This document shows positions 1 to 10,305 of a DNA stretch of 62,340 nucleotides, piece by piece. This DNA comes from Thecamonas trahens ATCC 50062 (lineage: Eukaryota > Apusozoa > Apusomonadida > Apusomonadidae), in the NCBI RefSeq assembly GCF_000142905.1, contig NW_013657624.1, positions 170,211 to 232,550 of the forward strand. The letters run 5' to 3'. A program made the translations under genes and the position numbers. Numbering within the stretch: the stretch's first letter is position 1; every line of letters starts with the position of its first letter. The notes below the pieces were generated by a model. That model worked only from the letters and a program-made list of their open reading frames with translations, did not search any database and was not told the DNA's origin.

Positions 1-474
1 CTCAAGGCGATTCCCGCTCTCTAGCTTGATCTAGCACCATGATGGCTGCTTGATCGCTAGTTGGTGCTTGCATGTTAGCTGGGTGCTGGCTTGGCGATAG
101 GTGCATGCTGCATGAGTGACAGCTGGTTGATGGCTAGGTGATGGCTGGGTGATGGCTGGGTGGTGGCTTGGTGATGGCTGGATGATGGCTGGGTGGTGGC
201 TGGGTGATGGCTGGGTGATGGCTGGGTGATGGCTGGGTGATGGCTGGGTGATGGCTGGGTGATGGCTGGGTGATGGCTGGGTGATGGCTGGGTGGTGGCT
301 GGGTGATGGCTGGGTGATGGCTGGGTGATGGCTGGGTGGTGGCTGGGTGATGGCTGGGTGGTGGTCGACTGCCAGCCTGTGGACCCCTCCCCTCCCTGCT
401 CCCCTCGGACAGCAGACAGGGACATAGGACATAGAGAGCAGACAGACTTGACTCGGCGCAGCAAAAGCAACAAC
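1..474. repeat. 11-bp minisatellite and upstream region of phosphomevalonate kinase
   Basis: From about 120 to 365 the DNA is a tandem array of the 11-mer gatggctgggt, with occasional gatggctgggtgg variants. Because 33 bp is three units, every frame of the minus strand reads an 11-residue ITQPSPSHHPA-type repeat; these are low-complexity translations, not genes. The array ends about 110 bp before the kinase start codon, so it lies in its 5' flank or 5' UTR. Nothing recognisable lies in 1-119. Confidence 0.85.
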
Positions 475-2145
475 ATGGCAGCAACTACGGTAGTGTCTGC
501 CCCGGGCAAGGTCCTTCTCACCGGTGGCTACCTCGTCCTTGAGCGCCCGCACACGGGCATGACTGCTGGCGTCTCGGCCCGCTTCTACGTCTCAGCCACC
601 ACCACCACCGCCGCCACCACCGCGGCAGACTCGACGGCGACGACGGCTGCCGATGGCTGGACGACAAACTTTGTGGTTCGCTCGCCGCAATTTGGCGAAG
701 TGCGCCGATACGCGTGGCAGAGCCTCGGGTTGGGCAAGTACCAATTTTCGCGCGCAGACGGCGATGGCGATGGCGATGGCGATGATGGCTCCCCTGGGCC
801 GAACCCTTATGTGGGGACGGCGCTGGCGTACGCGCTCGGTTATGTGTGCTGTGGGGCGGACGGGGTGACCGAGGCGGCGCGGGAGCGGCTGGCAGGCATG
901 GGCGAGGTCGAGCTTGTGCTCGTGGGCGACAACGACTTTTACTCGCAGCGGGAACTGCTGCATGATCGTGGCCTGCCACTGACGGCGGACTCGCTGGCGG
1001 CGCTGCCGCCGTTCCTGGCTCTGGACCTGAGCAAGGATCTAGTGAAGACCGGCCTCGGCTCGTCGGCGGCGCTGATCACGGCGCTGGTGGCGGCAGTGCT
1101 GGAGCACACGGGCGCGCTGGCGCTGCCGCGGATTGTGTCTGCAGACGTGCACGCGCCTGCCGAGCCGCCTGCAGGAGCCGACGCCACTGCGGTGCGGGCC
1201 GCCAAGGACCGGGTGCACTACCTGGCCCAGGCTGCGCACTGCGCCGCGCAAGGCAAGATCGGCTCGGGCTTTGACGTCTCGTCGGCCACCTACGGCTCGC
1301 AAAAGTACACGCGGTTCTCGCCGGAGCGGCTGGCGGGCCTCTCCGAGGCTCTGGGCGAGGCCGGATGTGGTGGTGCGGGTGCGGCGTGGCTCGGCGTCTA
1401 CGACGCGGGCATCTTTGCCAACCACGGCCCGGCGCTCGACGCCGTGGTCGAACCGTGGACACTGCCGCAGCACATGCACCTCGTGCTCGGCGACTGCGGC
1501 GTCGGATCCAAGACGCCCGGTATGGTCCGGCGTATCCTGGCGTGGCGTGACGGCGATGACGGGGGCGCGGCTCGCCAGGTGTGGGACGCACTCGGCGCCG
1601 CGAACGCGGCGGTGGAGGGGACGCTGGGCGAGCTGGCAGCGGCTGCCACCGCTTCGCCGCAGGCCTACGACGCGCTCGTTGCCCATGCGGCCGCACAGCC
1701 ACTGGCGGCATGGGCGGCCGACGGCAGCGACGTCGGCGGTGAGGCTGCGCCGCTGGCGCTGCTTGCGCTCCGGTTGCGGAGCGAGTTCCAGGCTGTGCGG
1801 GCGCTGCTGCGCGAGGTGACCGAGGCAACGGGCGTGCCAGTCGAGCCGCCGGCACAGACGGCGCTCATCGACGCTACCATGGCACAGCCCGGCGTGCTCT
1901 TTGCCGGCGTGCCTGGCGCCGGCGGCTTTGACGCCGTTTTTGCTCTTGTCCTCGGTGATGCCACCCGGCGCACCATGGAAGACGCCTGGGCCCGCGGCGG
2001 TTTTAACGTCTGCCCGCTTGTCCTCGACGAGGATGCCCGCGGCGGCGTTGCCCGCGACATGCAATCCACCGCCGCCGCCGCGGTCGCCGCCGCCGCCGCC
2101 GGCACCAACATCCTCGCTCCGCTCGGCGCTGTCTCGCGGCTGTGA
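475..2145 (+). CDS. ERG8: Phosphomevalonate kinase (GHMP kinase family)
   Basis: Predicted to phosphorylate phosphomevalonate to diphosphomevalonate in the cytosolic mevalonate route to sterols and isoprenoids. The protein (about 556 aa) opens with the GHMP N-terminal motif APGKVLLTGGYLVLE at residues 6-20. It carries the ATP-binding motif KTGLGSSAALITALVAAVL near residues 190-208 and the C-terminal GHMP signature region GVPGAGGFDAVFALVL near 480. Length fits eukaryotic ERG8-type enzymes, unlike the short animal PMVK, which belongs to another fold. I chose the ATG at 475 because the family motif follows within five residues. The upstream in-frame extension to 325 reads minisatellite. Unspliced. 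Confidence 0.93.
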   Translation: MAATTVVSAPGKVLLTGGYLVLERPHTGMTAGVSARFYVSATTTTAATTAADSTATTAADGWTTNFVVRSPQFGEVRRYAWQSLGLGKYQFSRADGDGDGDGDDGSPGPNPYVGTALAYALGYVCCGADGVTEAARERLAGMGEVELVLVGDNDFYSQRELLHDRGLPLTADSLAALPPFLALDLSKDLVKTGLGSSAALITALVAAVLEHTGALALPRIVSADVHAPAEPPAGADATAVRAAKDRVHYLAQAAHCAAQGKIGSGFDVSSATYGSQKYTRFSPERLAGLSEALGEAGCGGAGAAWLGVYDAGIFANHGPALDAVVEPWTLPQHMHLVLGDCGVGSKTPGMVRRILAWRDGDDGGAARQVWDALGAANAAVEGTLGELAAAATASPQAYDALVAHAAAQPLAAWAADGSDVGGEAAPLALLALRLRSEFQAVRALLREVTEATGVPVEPPAQTALIDATMAQPGVLFAGVPGAGGFDAVFALVLGDATRRTMEDAWARGGFNVCPLVLDEDARGGVARDMQSTAAAAVAAAAAGTNILAPLGAVSRL

Positions 2146-2793
2146 GCAGTATAGCTACGTCCTGTGAGGACTTGCGAAGCTGGGCGTTTATCAGTGCCGC
2201 GCCTCTTGAATGACCCGTCACCGCCGCGCGCTCACACCTTTACAGTACGGAATGGACGTATTTGTCCATCGCGCAAGCCGCGCTCCGCGACGCTCCACAG
2301 ACGTCGCAGCGTCCATCAATCGCGGTAAAAGAGTAGTACACTGTGTTTATGGCTGCTGTGGCCACTGGTGGGCTGCAACAGAACACTGGCGGCGATGCAG
2401 AGATGGACGCCGCGCGCGGCGCAAACGGTCCGCGGCCGCGATCGCTTACCATGAAGCTTCCGGCAGGCGAGGCAGCCGCATCGCAGAGCGGCTTGTTGGG
2501 GATAGTGGTGATGACGCGCAGCCGCTGCAGAGGAACGATTCCGCTTGCGCGACGTCGTTGAGTCTGGAAGACGAGAGCAGTTTGCCAGGAAACGGCACTC
2601 GATCGAGTCCTACCACGCGAGAACAGCGAGATCGTCGCCCACGTCGCACACAACGGCGTCGCCGGGACGAGCGTCGAGCCGCAGGCCAAGCAGGCGTCGC
2701 GCAGCGTCGGCCAGTGACCTGAAAGTCAAGCATCATCGAGTTGTTCACTTTGGGACGAGCGACAACGCGTCCGAAAGATCGTAGCGTTAAGGG
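2146..2793. other. Intergenic region, no supported gene
   Basis: This gap between two convergent genes has overlapping ORFs up to 170 aa on both strands. None has a recognisable domain or a convincing start. A short minus-strand stretch around 2600-2700 has fairly coding-like composition, but I could not join it to anything. Confidence 0.5.
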
Positions 2794-3249
2794 TTACGCG
2801 GCGAGAGGCGCAGCAGCTGCAGGCGCGGGTGCGTCAAACGGTGCAAGAGCCTTGCGAGTGCGGCGATCCCAGACAATGGTCCCGTTGCGCGAAAAGTAGC
2901 GGATGCGATGCGAGGGGATGGAGCCGAGGCCGTGGTCGAGACCCTCGTCCCACTGCTGAAGCGTCACCTCCTGGATGCCGGTGAACCGGTCCTCGTAGCC
3001 GAGGATCCAGGCGTCATCACTGAGCGCCGCGTCCCACCGGATGCGGGCGATGACGTCAAGTGCAGGGATCATGCGCACCTTCTTCGGCGCGGCGTCGGTG
3101 GCATTCTCAGCCGCCGCCGCCTGGCGCGCCGCGTTGCGCTTGGCCTGGCGCGCACGCTCACGCGCACGCGCACGCTGCTTCTTCCGCTCGCGCTTGGACA
3201 TGGTCTTCTCGGGAAAGAGCTCAGCGTAGATCGCTGCAGGGTCCGACAT
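2794..3249 (-). CDS. Stand-alone MJ1316 / DUF504 domain protein
   Basis: A 151-aa protein. A basic N-terminal segment (residues about 16-45, rich in R, K and A) precedes an MJ1316-type domain at about 62-137. Family hallmarks are visible: RIRWD, a tryptophan followed by GYEDRFTGIQE, a conserved QW, then IPSHRIRYFSRNG and VWDRR. In other eukaryotes this domain appears fused to larger RNA-processing proteins such as LENG9-like or poly(A)-polymerase-related proteins, and is proposed to recognise RNA cyclic-phosphate ends. Function here is inferred from the domain alone. Its start is close to, and divergent from, the next gene's upstream region, so they may share a promoter. Confidence 0.8.
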   Translation of the reverse strand: MSDPAAIYAELFPEKTMSKRERKKQRARARERARQAKRNAARQAAAAENATDAAPKKVRMIPALDVIARIRWDAALSDDAWILGYEDRFTGIQEVTLQQWDEGLDHGLGSIPSHRIRYFSRNGTIVWDRRTRKALAPFDAPAPAAAAPLAA

Positions 3250-3731
3250 GAGTAGATGTGCTTGCTGCTCTGGTGCTCGCTGTCGTAGTCGACAGTGATC
3301 GTGTGGAGCAAATCAAAACGGTGGAGATCATGCTGTGCGTCGCGCGGTTTTGTGGTGCTCTGGCTGCCGTCTCGAATGGAAAGGCGCTGCCTCCACCGAA
3401 AAAGAAGAACTCCTGTGCCGAACCGAATGGAAAGAAGCCTCGCCCTGCTCCGGTAGCAGCGTTGGCGAGCGAATTGACCAACAAACGGAAGAAGCGCGCG
3501 CTTTCGGCAGCAAGTTCGGCAGACTCAAGCCGGAGCCATACCTCACTCCACGCCGTAGCTCCAGCCAGCGGACGTCAGACTTTGACCAACCGCTCCGGAT
3601 CCCGTCTACCTGTTGCGCGTGTGCACATTGGCTGTGCATCTCTTGCCCAACCCGTCGCCTACGGCTGCATCGTCTACCGCCCACGCGTGTGGAACGAGCT
3701 TTTTCAGGAACACCTGAAAGTTGAGCGCGAC

Positions 3732-4535
3732 ATGGCTCACGAACCTTCGAATGGAACAACGCCCTCGCCCGCCTCCGCCTCGCCCAAGGCGGATGGTTCC
3801 TCCAGTGATGAATGGATTCAAGTTGAGGCCACCGAGGCCGAGCTTGGGCAGCAGCAGGAGGTGGTGAGCGAGTCGAGCTCATGGTGGTGGCCGTCGTTGC
3901 TGCCGAACCCGGCGGCGCTCTTTGCTGCTCCGCCACAGGCTGCCTTGGCTGACGAGGTCTATGATGACGATGATGACGATGATGACGATGATGACGATGA
4001 CGACGATGACGGCAACGAGAACCATGCTCCCGTTGATGGTGGCGATGGCAGCGAGGTAGCGTCGGTGGCCTCGGCTGGCTCGTCGTCGATTTCGTTTGTG
4101 GTCGTCGAGCACCGCGAGTACGACGTCAACGCCGTCCACTTTCCGGCGACGCTCATGCGGTCCGACTCGGGCTCGGGCTCGGGCTCGGGCTCAGGCTCAG
4201 GCTCGGGCTTAGGCATGGGCTATGGAGCCGCGGCCGCGGCCGCGGCCGAGACAGCCGTTGGGGCGGATGCTTCGCGCGGCGATGCCGAGGCAGAGCAGGC
4301 CGTGGTGGTCATGCCCAATGCCGAGATGGCGGCGCTGGTCGAGCGCAAACTGGAGCTGCTGGCGCAGAACCAGCGGGCGCTGTCGCCGCGAGAGCAAAAG
4401 GCGCAAACGCGGGCAGCGCTGGCGCAGGGCAACGCAGTGGCAACCCGCGGGGCGCGCAAGGGAGTGCGGGCGCGGGCCCGGCACAAGAACCCGCGCCGGC
4501 CGCGGCAGGCGTGCACGACACGCCGGCGGACATGA
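3732..4535 (+). CDS. Acidic low-complexity protein of unknown function
   Basis: About 267 aa if it starts at the ATG at 3732. No recognised domain. Visible features in order: a Ser/Pro-rich N-terminus, a run of about 15 Asp encoded by GAY codons (3961-4010), a Ser-Gly repeat near residue 145, an Ala tract, a short helix-like segment with MAALVERKLELL, and a very basic R/K-rich C-terminus. The frame stays open upstream to 3258, which would add 158 residues, but that part is unlike the rest and may be untranslated. Acidic then basic low-complexity segments would suit a nuclear or RNA-associated protein, which is only a guess. Confidence 0.6.
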   Translation: MAHEPSNGTTPSPASASPKADGSSSDEWIQVEATEAELGQQQEVVSESSSWWWPSLLPNPAALFAAPPQAALADEVYDDDDDDDDDDDDDDDDGNENHAPVDGGDGSEVASVASAGSSSISFVVVEHREYDVNAVHFPATLMRSDSGSGSGSGSGSGSGLGMGYGAAAAAAAETAVGADASRGDAEAEQAVVVMPNAEMAALVERKLELLAQNQRALSPREQKAQTRAALAQGNAVATRGARKGVRARARHKNPRRPRQACTTRRRT

Positions 4536-4563
4536 GGCCGGCGGCAGGTGTAGGCATGAACGT

Positions 4564-5367
4564 TTACGATGCAGCAGGCGGCGTCGACGCCTTTTGCAGC
4601 ATGTACAGATAGACCGGGGCCTCGTTGTCGCCGATGGCGTCGTTGGACGACTTGCAGGCGTCGACAATGTCGTCGGCAATCTTGGTGACCTCAAAGCCGA
4701 GCTCTGCGGCGCGGACAAAGAAGGCCGCCTCGCCCTCGGGGTTGCGCTCAGCAAAGCAGATGTGAATAAGGGTCTCACTGCCGGCGAGATGGCGTAGCGA
4801 GGCGAGGAGGGCTTCGTGGAAGTAGCCATTGTACACGCACTCGCAGACGACAATGTGGGCCGGGACCGGCTTGCCGTCGGCGGCCTCGCTCGATGTGTGC
4901 GACCACTCTTCGGGCGCGCGCCAATCTAGCGGAGCGACGGTACAGACGTCGGCGACGCCGTTTGCGGCCACGTTGGCGTCGAGGACGGCCATGACCTTTG
5001 GCGCATCGATGTCGGTGAGGTAGACCTGGTCGAGGACTCTGTCCGACTCGGCCACGTCTCCACCTGCGAGGTACTTTGCCATAAAGAGGCCAACAAAGCC
5101 CGTGCCTGCGCCGAGCTCGACAACGGTGCCTTTGGCGAGCTCGAGGCAAGCTCCACCAGGCTTGCCCAGGCCATGACGCAGCATGTACCGGCACTGGACG
5201 AGGACGGCCTGCCACACCACCGTCGCCACGCCGCCCGAGTCGTCCTCGTGGATGACCAGCTCGTGCGAGTCATCAATGGCGTACGTCACCGTCCGCTCAG
5301 GTGCCACTTCATGCGTGAGCGAGAGCGTGTGTGATTGAAGGTCCTTGAGGAGTGCCCGGGGGTCCAT
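4564..5367 (-). CDS. METTL21-like protein lysine methyltransferase (methyltransferase family 16)
   Basis: A 267-aa class I SAM-dependent methyltransferase. Motif I, VVELGAGTGFVGL, lies at residues about 82-94. It is followed by a post-I acidic turn (VYLTDID, near 115) and a motif IV-like segment ECVYNGYFHEALL near 170, where the family usually has a DxxY-type motif. The N-terminal VVWQAVLVQCRYM segment resembles the pre-motif I helix of METTL21/METTL18-type enzymes, which methylate lysines of chaperones and translation factors. The substrate cannot be told from sequence. Starts at 5367, divergent from the HSF gene. Confidence 0.82.
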   Translation of the reverse strand: MDPRALLKDLQSHTLSLTHEVAPERTVTYAIDDSHELVIHEDDSGGVATVVWQAVLVQCRYMLRHGLGKPGGACLELAKGTVVELGAGTGFVGLFMAKYLAGGDVAESDRVLDQVYLTDIDAPKVMAVLDANVAANGVADVCTVAPLDWRAPEEWSHTSSEAADGKPVPAHIVVCECVYNGYFHEALLASLRHLAGSETLIHICFAERNPEGEAAFFVRAAELGFEVTKIADDIVDACKSSNDAIGDNEAPVYLYMLQKASTPPAAS

Positions 5368-5968
5368 GCTGGAGAGCGTGCGAGTGTGTGAAGTGCTGCC
5401 GCCTGCCCGTCCCGTGCCGAAACAGACAAACGGTCGGCGGGCGGCTCAACGATGGTGAGCAACGGCGAAGGATTGACGCTGGAGGCAGGAGGAGCCTGCA
5501 ACAGCAGGTGGGCGATGGTGAACGATGGTGGGTGATTGGTGATTGGAGCTAGTGGCCGGCCAGGTTGACAGACGCAACTCGGCGGGCATTCGCTGGGTGG
5601 TGTCGAGATACCCCGCAGCGTCATGTGCATGCATGGCGGTGGCAGGGGGGTGGCTTCGGCGCTGTCGAGCAGATACCGTTGACTGCCGTTGACCTCGTCC
5701 GCATAGCCACGTAGCCAATTTACGTACCAGAAAGCGGTCGAGGAGCAACAGCTAGACAGGAGCAGATGGCGGTGTACACCCCCCCCCCCAACCCACATCC
5801 CTGGAGTGTGTCAGGTGCGTGTGAGTCGTTTGGAGGCACAAGCGACATGAGCATGGTCGGTTGACAGGTAGCATTATCCCGCTTGTCACGCAAACGGTTC
5901 TCCGCTCGGACGAAAACCGCGACCCACCGAGGACCACAGCGGACCTGCCAGCCACTTCTCTCCCAGCC
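5368..5968. other. Divergent promoter region between METTL21-like and HSF genes
   Basis: About 600 bp with no supported gene. It holds a C-run near 5780-5789 and short overlapping ORFs without domains. Both flanking genes are transcribed away from it. Confidence 0.5.
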
Positions 5969-8265
5969 ATGGTGCGCGCATTGTTCCCACCGAGGTTGTT
6001 TGCCCTTCTCCAGGGCGGAGAGCACGATGATATCGTCCATTGGACAGATGACGGCAAGTCGTACGTTGTATTCGGACAGGCCTCATGAGAATCCGTCCAT
6101 GTCGTCGTATGGCCGAACAAGGGGTGGCCCAATTTTTTGGCCACGCGGCCACCCCCCTTGCTCCCCCCCCACAGACACAGAGCCAATATCATCCTGTCAA
6201 TGCACATGCCAGCGTTGCTACTGGTGTCCCCATACCATGCCCTCCCCCATAGCCATGGCGCCCTCGGCATGCGCACTCTTGGCTCCGCAGTCAATAACCG
6301 AAGCGGTCAGATTGGGGCACGCTGACCCTTCGCGAAGGTTTGCCTCGCACTCGGCCCGCAGCGTCACTGTTCGGTCTCTCGGTCGCAAACCCACCACCCT
6401 CTGCCGGCTACGGTCAGACCAAGCGATACTAGGCATAGTCATGAAGCACCATGTGTCTTTGTTTGGTGCGCATTTGGCACTGTGGCCTCTGTTGGCGCCA
6501 CTCCACCGCCCTTGGGGAAGGCATAGTCACACGAAGCGTCAAAGTTCCGCACGTGTGATCGACTTGCTGCGGGCATTAATTGGAGGTAATTGCCCGCACG
6601 TGTGATTATTTTTTTGGCCCTCCTCCTCCTCCCCCCCTCTCCCCTCTCCCCACTCACCCATCAACCGTCCTCGTCCGATGCAGCTTTGTTATCGAGAAGC
6701 TAACCGAGTTTTGTGAGGTTGTCCTCCCGTCGGTCTTTCGGCACAACAACTTCTCGTCCTTCCTCCGTCAGCTCTCGTTCTACTCATTCCGGCGCGAGGC
6801 GAACAACACATACTCGCATCCGCACTTTTTCCGCGATGGCGCAGCCGAGCTGGCCAATGTCAAGCGCAAGGCCTTTGACAAGAAGAGCAGCAAGAAGCGA
6901 AACAAGGCCCGCGACGAGCAGGCTAAAGAGATCGAGATGATGCAAGCCAAGCAGCAGGAGCTCGAGGCCGAGATCGCCAACCTCAAGAAACAGCTGGCCC
7001 ATTCCCAGGTGAGCACGAGCACAACGGCCAGGGCGACCAACTCGGACACCGTCACTGCGCTTCACGACTCGAACAAGGTCATGTGGAGCGAGATCCGCAA
7101 GCTGCAGAAGGAATCGGCGCTGATGCGGTCGGTGGCGGTCGTCACCGCCACCTTTCTTGCTGCTGTGTTCAAGGGCCAGAACCCGCTCCGTGCCGCAGTC
7201 ACCGCCGGTGAAGTCGCCATGGGGAGAAACTCGAGTGCGTTGCTCTCGCCGCGGACTGGTGCTGCCCTCGCCAGCAATTCGATGGTGTCACTCCCACTGA
7301 CTTCAGCCATCTCCTCGCTCGTCGACTCGATCCTCCCGTCCGAGTCGAGTAAGAACTCGTCAGACCGCATGGCGACGGCAAAGGGCTCGTCCATCGACGA
7401 GCTCGATGACTCGCCGCAGCTGGAGAACGAGATGTCAGTGCCTAAGGCCGGCACGGGCTCATCCGAGTCGTCTTCACCCGGCGGGCCGTCGCCCACCGGC
7501 AAGCACGACGCCGACAACGAATTGGACCTCGTAGTCGACGTCGGGATGCCTAGCCCATCCCGTGACGCGAAGACTCCGATCTCGTTGCCGTCTGCCATGG
7601 CGCCACCGCCGTCAACCTCGGATTCGTTGCTCTCTGATGACGTGGCCGAGCTGCTGACCTCGGACGTTATGAACATGGTGGTTGCTGATCCTGCTGCGCT
7701 CGCCACCCTCTCGCCGTTTATCCAGACGCCGGCGCTGTTTGGCGATTCCAACCTTTCCGGTCTCTCGCCGATTGAGCTCGGCGACCCGCTCGCTGGTGCC
7801 GCGCCGGGCGCGATGCTGCCGGCCGACGGCAACGCACCGCTATCGCTTCCATCGCCGTCGGTGCTGGGCACCATGTCCAACAGCGTGCCTTTCATGTCGC
7901 CGCCCTCGACCGGAGGTGTCTCACACGTGCGGCCGCCGGCCGATAACGAGCCGCCGGCCAAGCGAGCCAAGGCGCTCAACGCCGAAGCTGTCACCCGCGA
8001 CAAGCACTCCTCCTCGCAGTGGAGCCAGCTCCAACAGGAGGCTATTGTGCGGCTGACCAACCACCTCCTCACCAAGATCGCCGACGAGATCGAGAACCGC
8101 GGCGGGGTCCGCGGCGTCGTTGGCCCGGGCGACGCCGGCGTCATTACTCCGGACATGCTCCGCTCCATCCCAAACTCGCAAGAGTTCTCGAGCTGCATGA
8201 CCGACCGGCCGCTCGCCTTCCTCCTGTCCATTATCACATGGCTCGGCACTTTTCTCAAGCAGTAA
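5969..8265 (+). CDS. HSF: Heat shock transcription factor (HSF-type DNA-binding domain), one intron
   Basis: Exons 5969-6060 and 6684-8265 join in phase 2 to give about 557 aa. The junction rebuilds a continuous HSF DNA-binding domain: residues 1-30 end in HWTDDGK and exon 2 continues SFVIEKLTEFCEVVLPS. The recognition-helix region with HNNFSSFLRQLSFYSFRR follows at about 50-67. The domain begins directly at the initiator Met. A heptad-rich coiled coil at about 105-140 (IEMMQAKQQELEAEIANLKK) fits the HR-A/B trimerisation region. The C-terminal half is Ser/Pro/Asp-rich and could be an activation region. The donor is gtacgt and the acceptor gatgcag. Expected role: nuclear factor binding nGAAn heat-shock elements. 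Confidence 0.92.
6061..6683 (+). other. Intron of the HSF gene
   Basis: 623 nt, GTACGT donor and a pyrimidine-rich tract before the acceptor GATGCAG. It splits the HSF DNA-binding domain after residue 30 in phase 2. Both splice sites follow from reading-frame and domain continuity. Confidence 0.88.
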
Positions 8266-8347
8266 GCTCGCTTGGCGCGAGGTCTACGCTCCGCAACAGG
8301 CTACAAGGAGGTGGCCACTCTATATTTGTAAACACCCGCTCCAATGA

Positions 8348-9555
8348 TCACTTTCGAGGCGAGAGCGAGGTCTTGCACGCGTTCAGCACGCGTTGCCGCT
8401 CCTCGTATCGCGCCTGCAGCGCCGCAAGCATGGCGCCCGATCGTGGCGGCTCGGACTGTGCCGGTAGAGGAGCCGTCGTCGCCAGCGCCGGCGCCGGCGA
8501 TGGCGCCGGCGCCCTCCGTGGGCTCGCCTCGCCCTCGATGGCGCGCACTTCTTCCAACCGCGCCACTCGACCCTCGACCATGGACACGCGGGCAAGCACG
8601 TTGTCCAGTGCCGAGTCGACCCGCTGCTCCAGCTGGCCGAACCGGTCGGAAAGGCTATCAACGTGCCCTACAAGCGTCGCCAGCAGCCGCTGGACCGAGT
8701 ACCGGTCGGTGCCCGCATCGGCAGCGTCCGGATCGGCGGTGCCCGCTTCGGGCGGCGGGGATGGTGGGACTTCTTGGAGCCGCGGCGGGGTGACGGGAGT
8801 GGGTGGCGGCGCCTGCCGCGGGGCCACGGGCTCGTCGCCCGCCACCTGTAGCTCGACGCTGGCGAACGCTGCCCGTGCTGCGACCTCGGACCCATGGCCT
8901 GTAGTCGCCTCATGGCGCGTGGCGTGAGCAACGACCTCGGCAGCCGGCAGCGGAGGATAAGCAATGGCATCCGGATGCGGATCAGCAGATCGAGCCAGCT
9001 CCGGAGCAGCGACGATGCGCCGACGACGCGGCTGGCGGAGCTTTGTCAACGGTAGCTCGCCGGCGTCTCTTGCAAGATCAGCGTCCATCTGGACAATGGC
9101 ATCAAGGATGGCGCGAAGGAAGAGCAGCTTGTGCTCTACAAAGCCCGGCGCAAAAAACTGTGCCGCAGAGAGCCGAGGCCGAATGCCCAAGAGACTCCGT
9201 CCGAGCTTGAAGAGTGCGTCCAAAAAGGCGCCAAGGCGCCGTCGGTCAATCCGCCCAACACAAATCCATCGTTGGCCAGCTTTCGCGTCACACGTGGTGA
9301 CCATCTGGTGAGCACGTGTCCCAAGATAGGCAGCACCACCGCAGGCGAGCCACTCGCCAGCCCTCCGCCATCATCACCGCCACCGCTACCGCCACCGCCA
9401 CCGCCACCGCCGCCGCCGCCGCTGCTGCCACTGCCACTGCCACCGCCGCCGGTGGAGGAGAGAGGGATGGGGATGCCCAGTCGGTGCAGCTGCCGGTGGA
9501 TGACCCTCACGTGGTTCTCCACGTCACCAGTCGCTTCAAGCTCATGGGTCGTCAT
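8348..9555 (-). CDS. CEP44: CEP44-like centrosomal protein, broken by a 1-nt frameshift
   Basis: The conserved N-terminal CEP44 domain is split over two frames. The first, from the ATG at 9555, carries ATGDVENHVRVIHRQLHRLG and, after a Gly-rich insert (GGC/GGT repeats, about 9365-9455), SPAVVLPILGHVLTRWSPRV. The second carries LGAFLDALFKLGRSLLG and LSAAQFFAPGFVEHKLLFL. These line up in order with the human CEP44 domain. The switch falls at the GGG run 9254-9256 (CCC on plus); one more G there gives a single frame of about 402 aa, close to human CEP44 (about 390). No AG lies in the interval for a mini-intron. The rest is Pro-rich with a coiled coil near RFGQLEQRVDSAL. Expected role: centriole-to-centrosome conversion and microtubule binding. 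Convergent with HSF, divergent from MKS1. Confidence 0.75.
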
Positions 9556-10305
9556 GGTCGTGAGAGGTGGTCCGAGACGTGGTCGTGGTCGCGGTCGTGG
9601 TGCTGGCGGGTGGGCCAATCGGGCAGGCTGTCAGCCGACGAACCGACGAGCCGAAGAACCGACAGACCGATCGACTGGCCGACCGATCGGCCAACCGACG
9701 CACCGACCGATCGATTGACAGGTAGATAACTCGCTGGAGGAATTGGCAGAGGGACTGGAAGATGGAGGGGCGGAGAGGTTGAGAAGTGGGTTGAGCGGCG
9801 GGAGACGGGGAGCTATCGAGTTGGCGTCGGCTCATCGGGCGGCCGGCAAGGTATAGTGCACCACTTGCTGATGGACAACGTGATGCGCCCACGATTGGGT
9901 AGATCTATGATCTGGATGGGTGTGTGCACTACTTGGATGCGATCTGAGTGCCGACCACCGCCCAATCATCAGTGCAGACAAGTCCCAGCTGGTCATGCCT
10001 GCAATCATGAACGCGATCACTGATCAAAAATACGACGCAACCGGCCAAGCCATCGCGCTGTCTTCCTCCCTCCCTCTCTCCGCGACACGCCACCTACATC
10101 GCCCTCCTTCCTCATCTACTACGTCCTCCTTCTCTGCCCTCAACACTCCAGATATCCTCTCCTACTCTAGCTGCATGCGTACGAGGACTTCAGGGTACCT
10201 TCAAAAACCCCCCCCAACCGTTGGCGCCAAAAAAAATGGCGCGGAAAGTGGTGTGAACAAGCGACAGACGACGGATTCAAAGGGTTTTGATTTTGGCGCC
10301 GGAGT
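9556..10305. other. Shared upstream region between CEP44-like and MKS1 genes
   Basis: About 750 bp between two divergent ciliary/centrosomal genes. It includes a ccgatcgg/ccgaccga-rich run at 9640-9720. No RFX X-box could be identified by eye, and no other gene is supported. Confidence 0.5.

Noticed and set aside
31-552. Minus-strand ORFs with repeated ITQPSPSHHPA units
   Set aside because: They are translations of the 11-bp minisatellite. Three frames give the same peptide, and there is no coding evidence outside the repeat.
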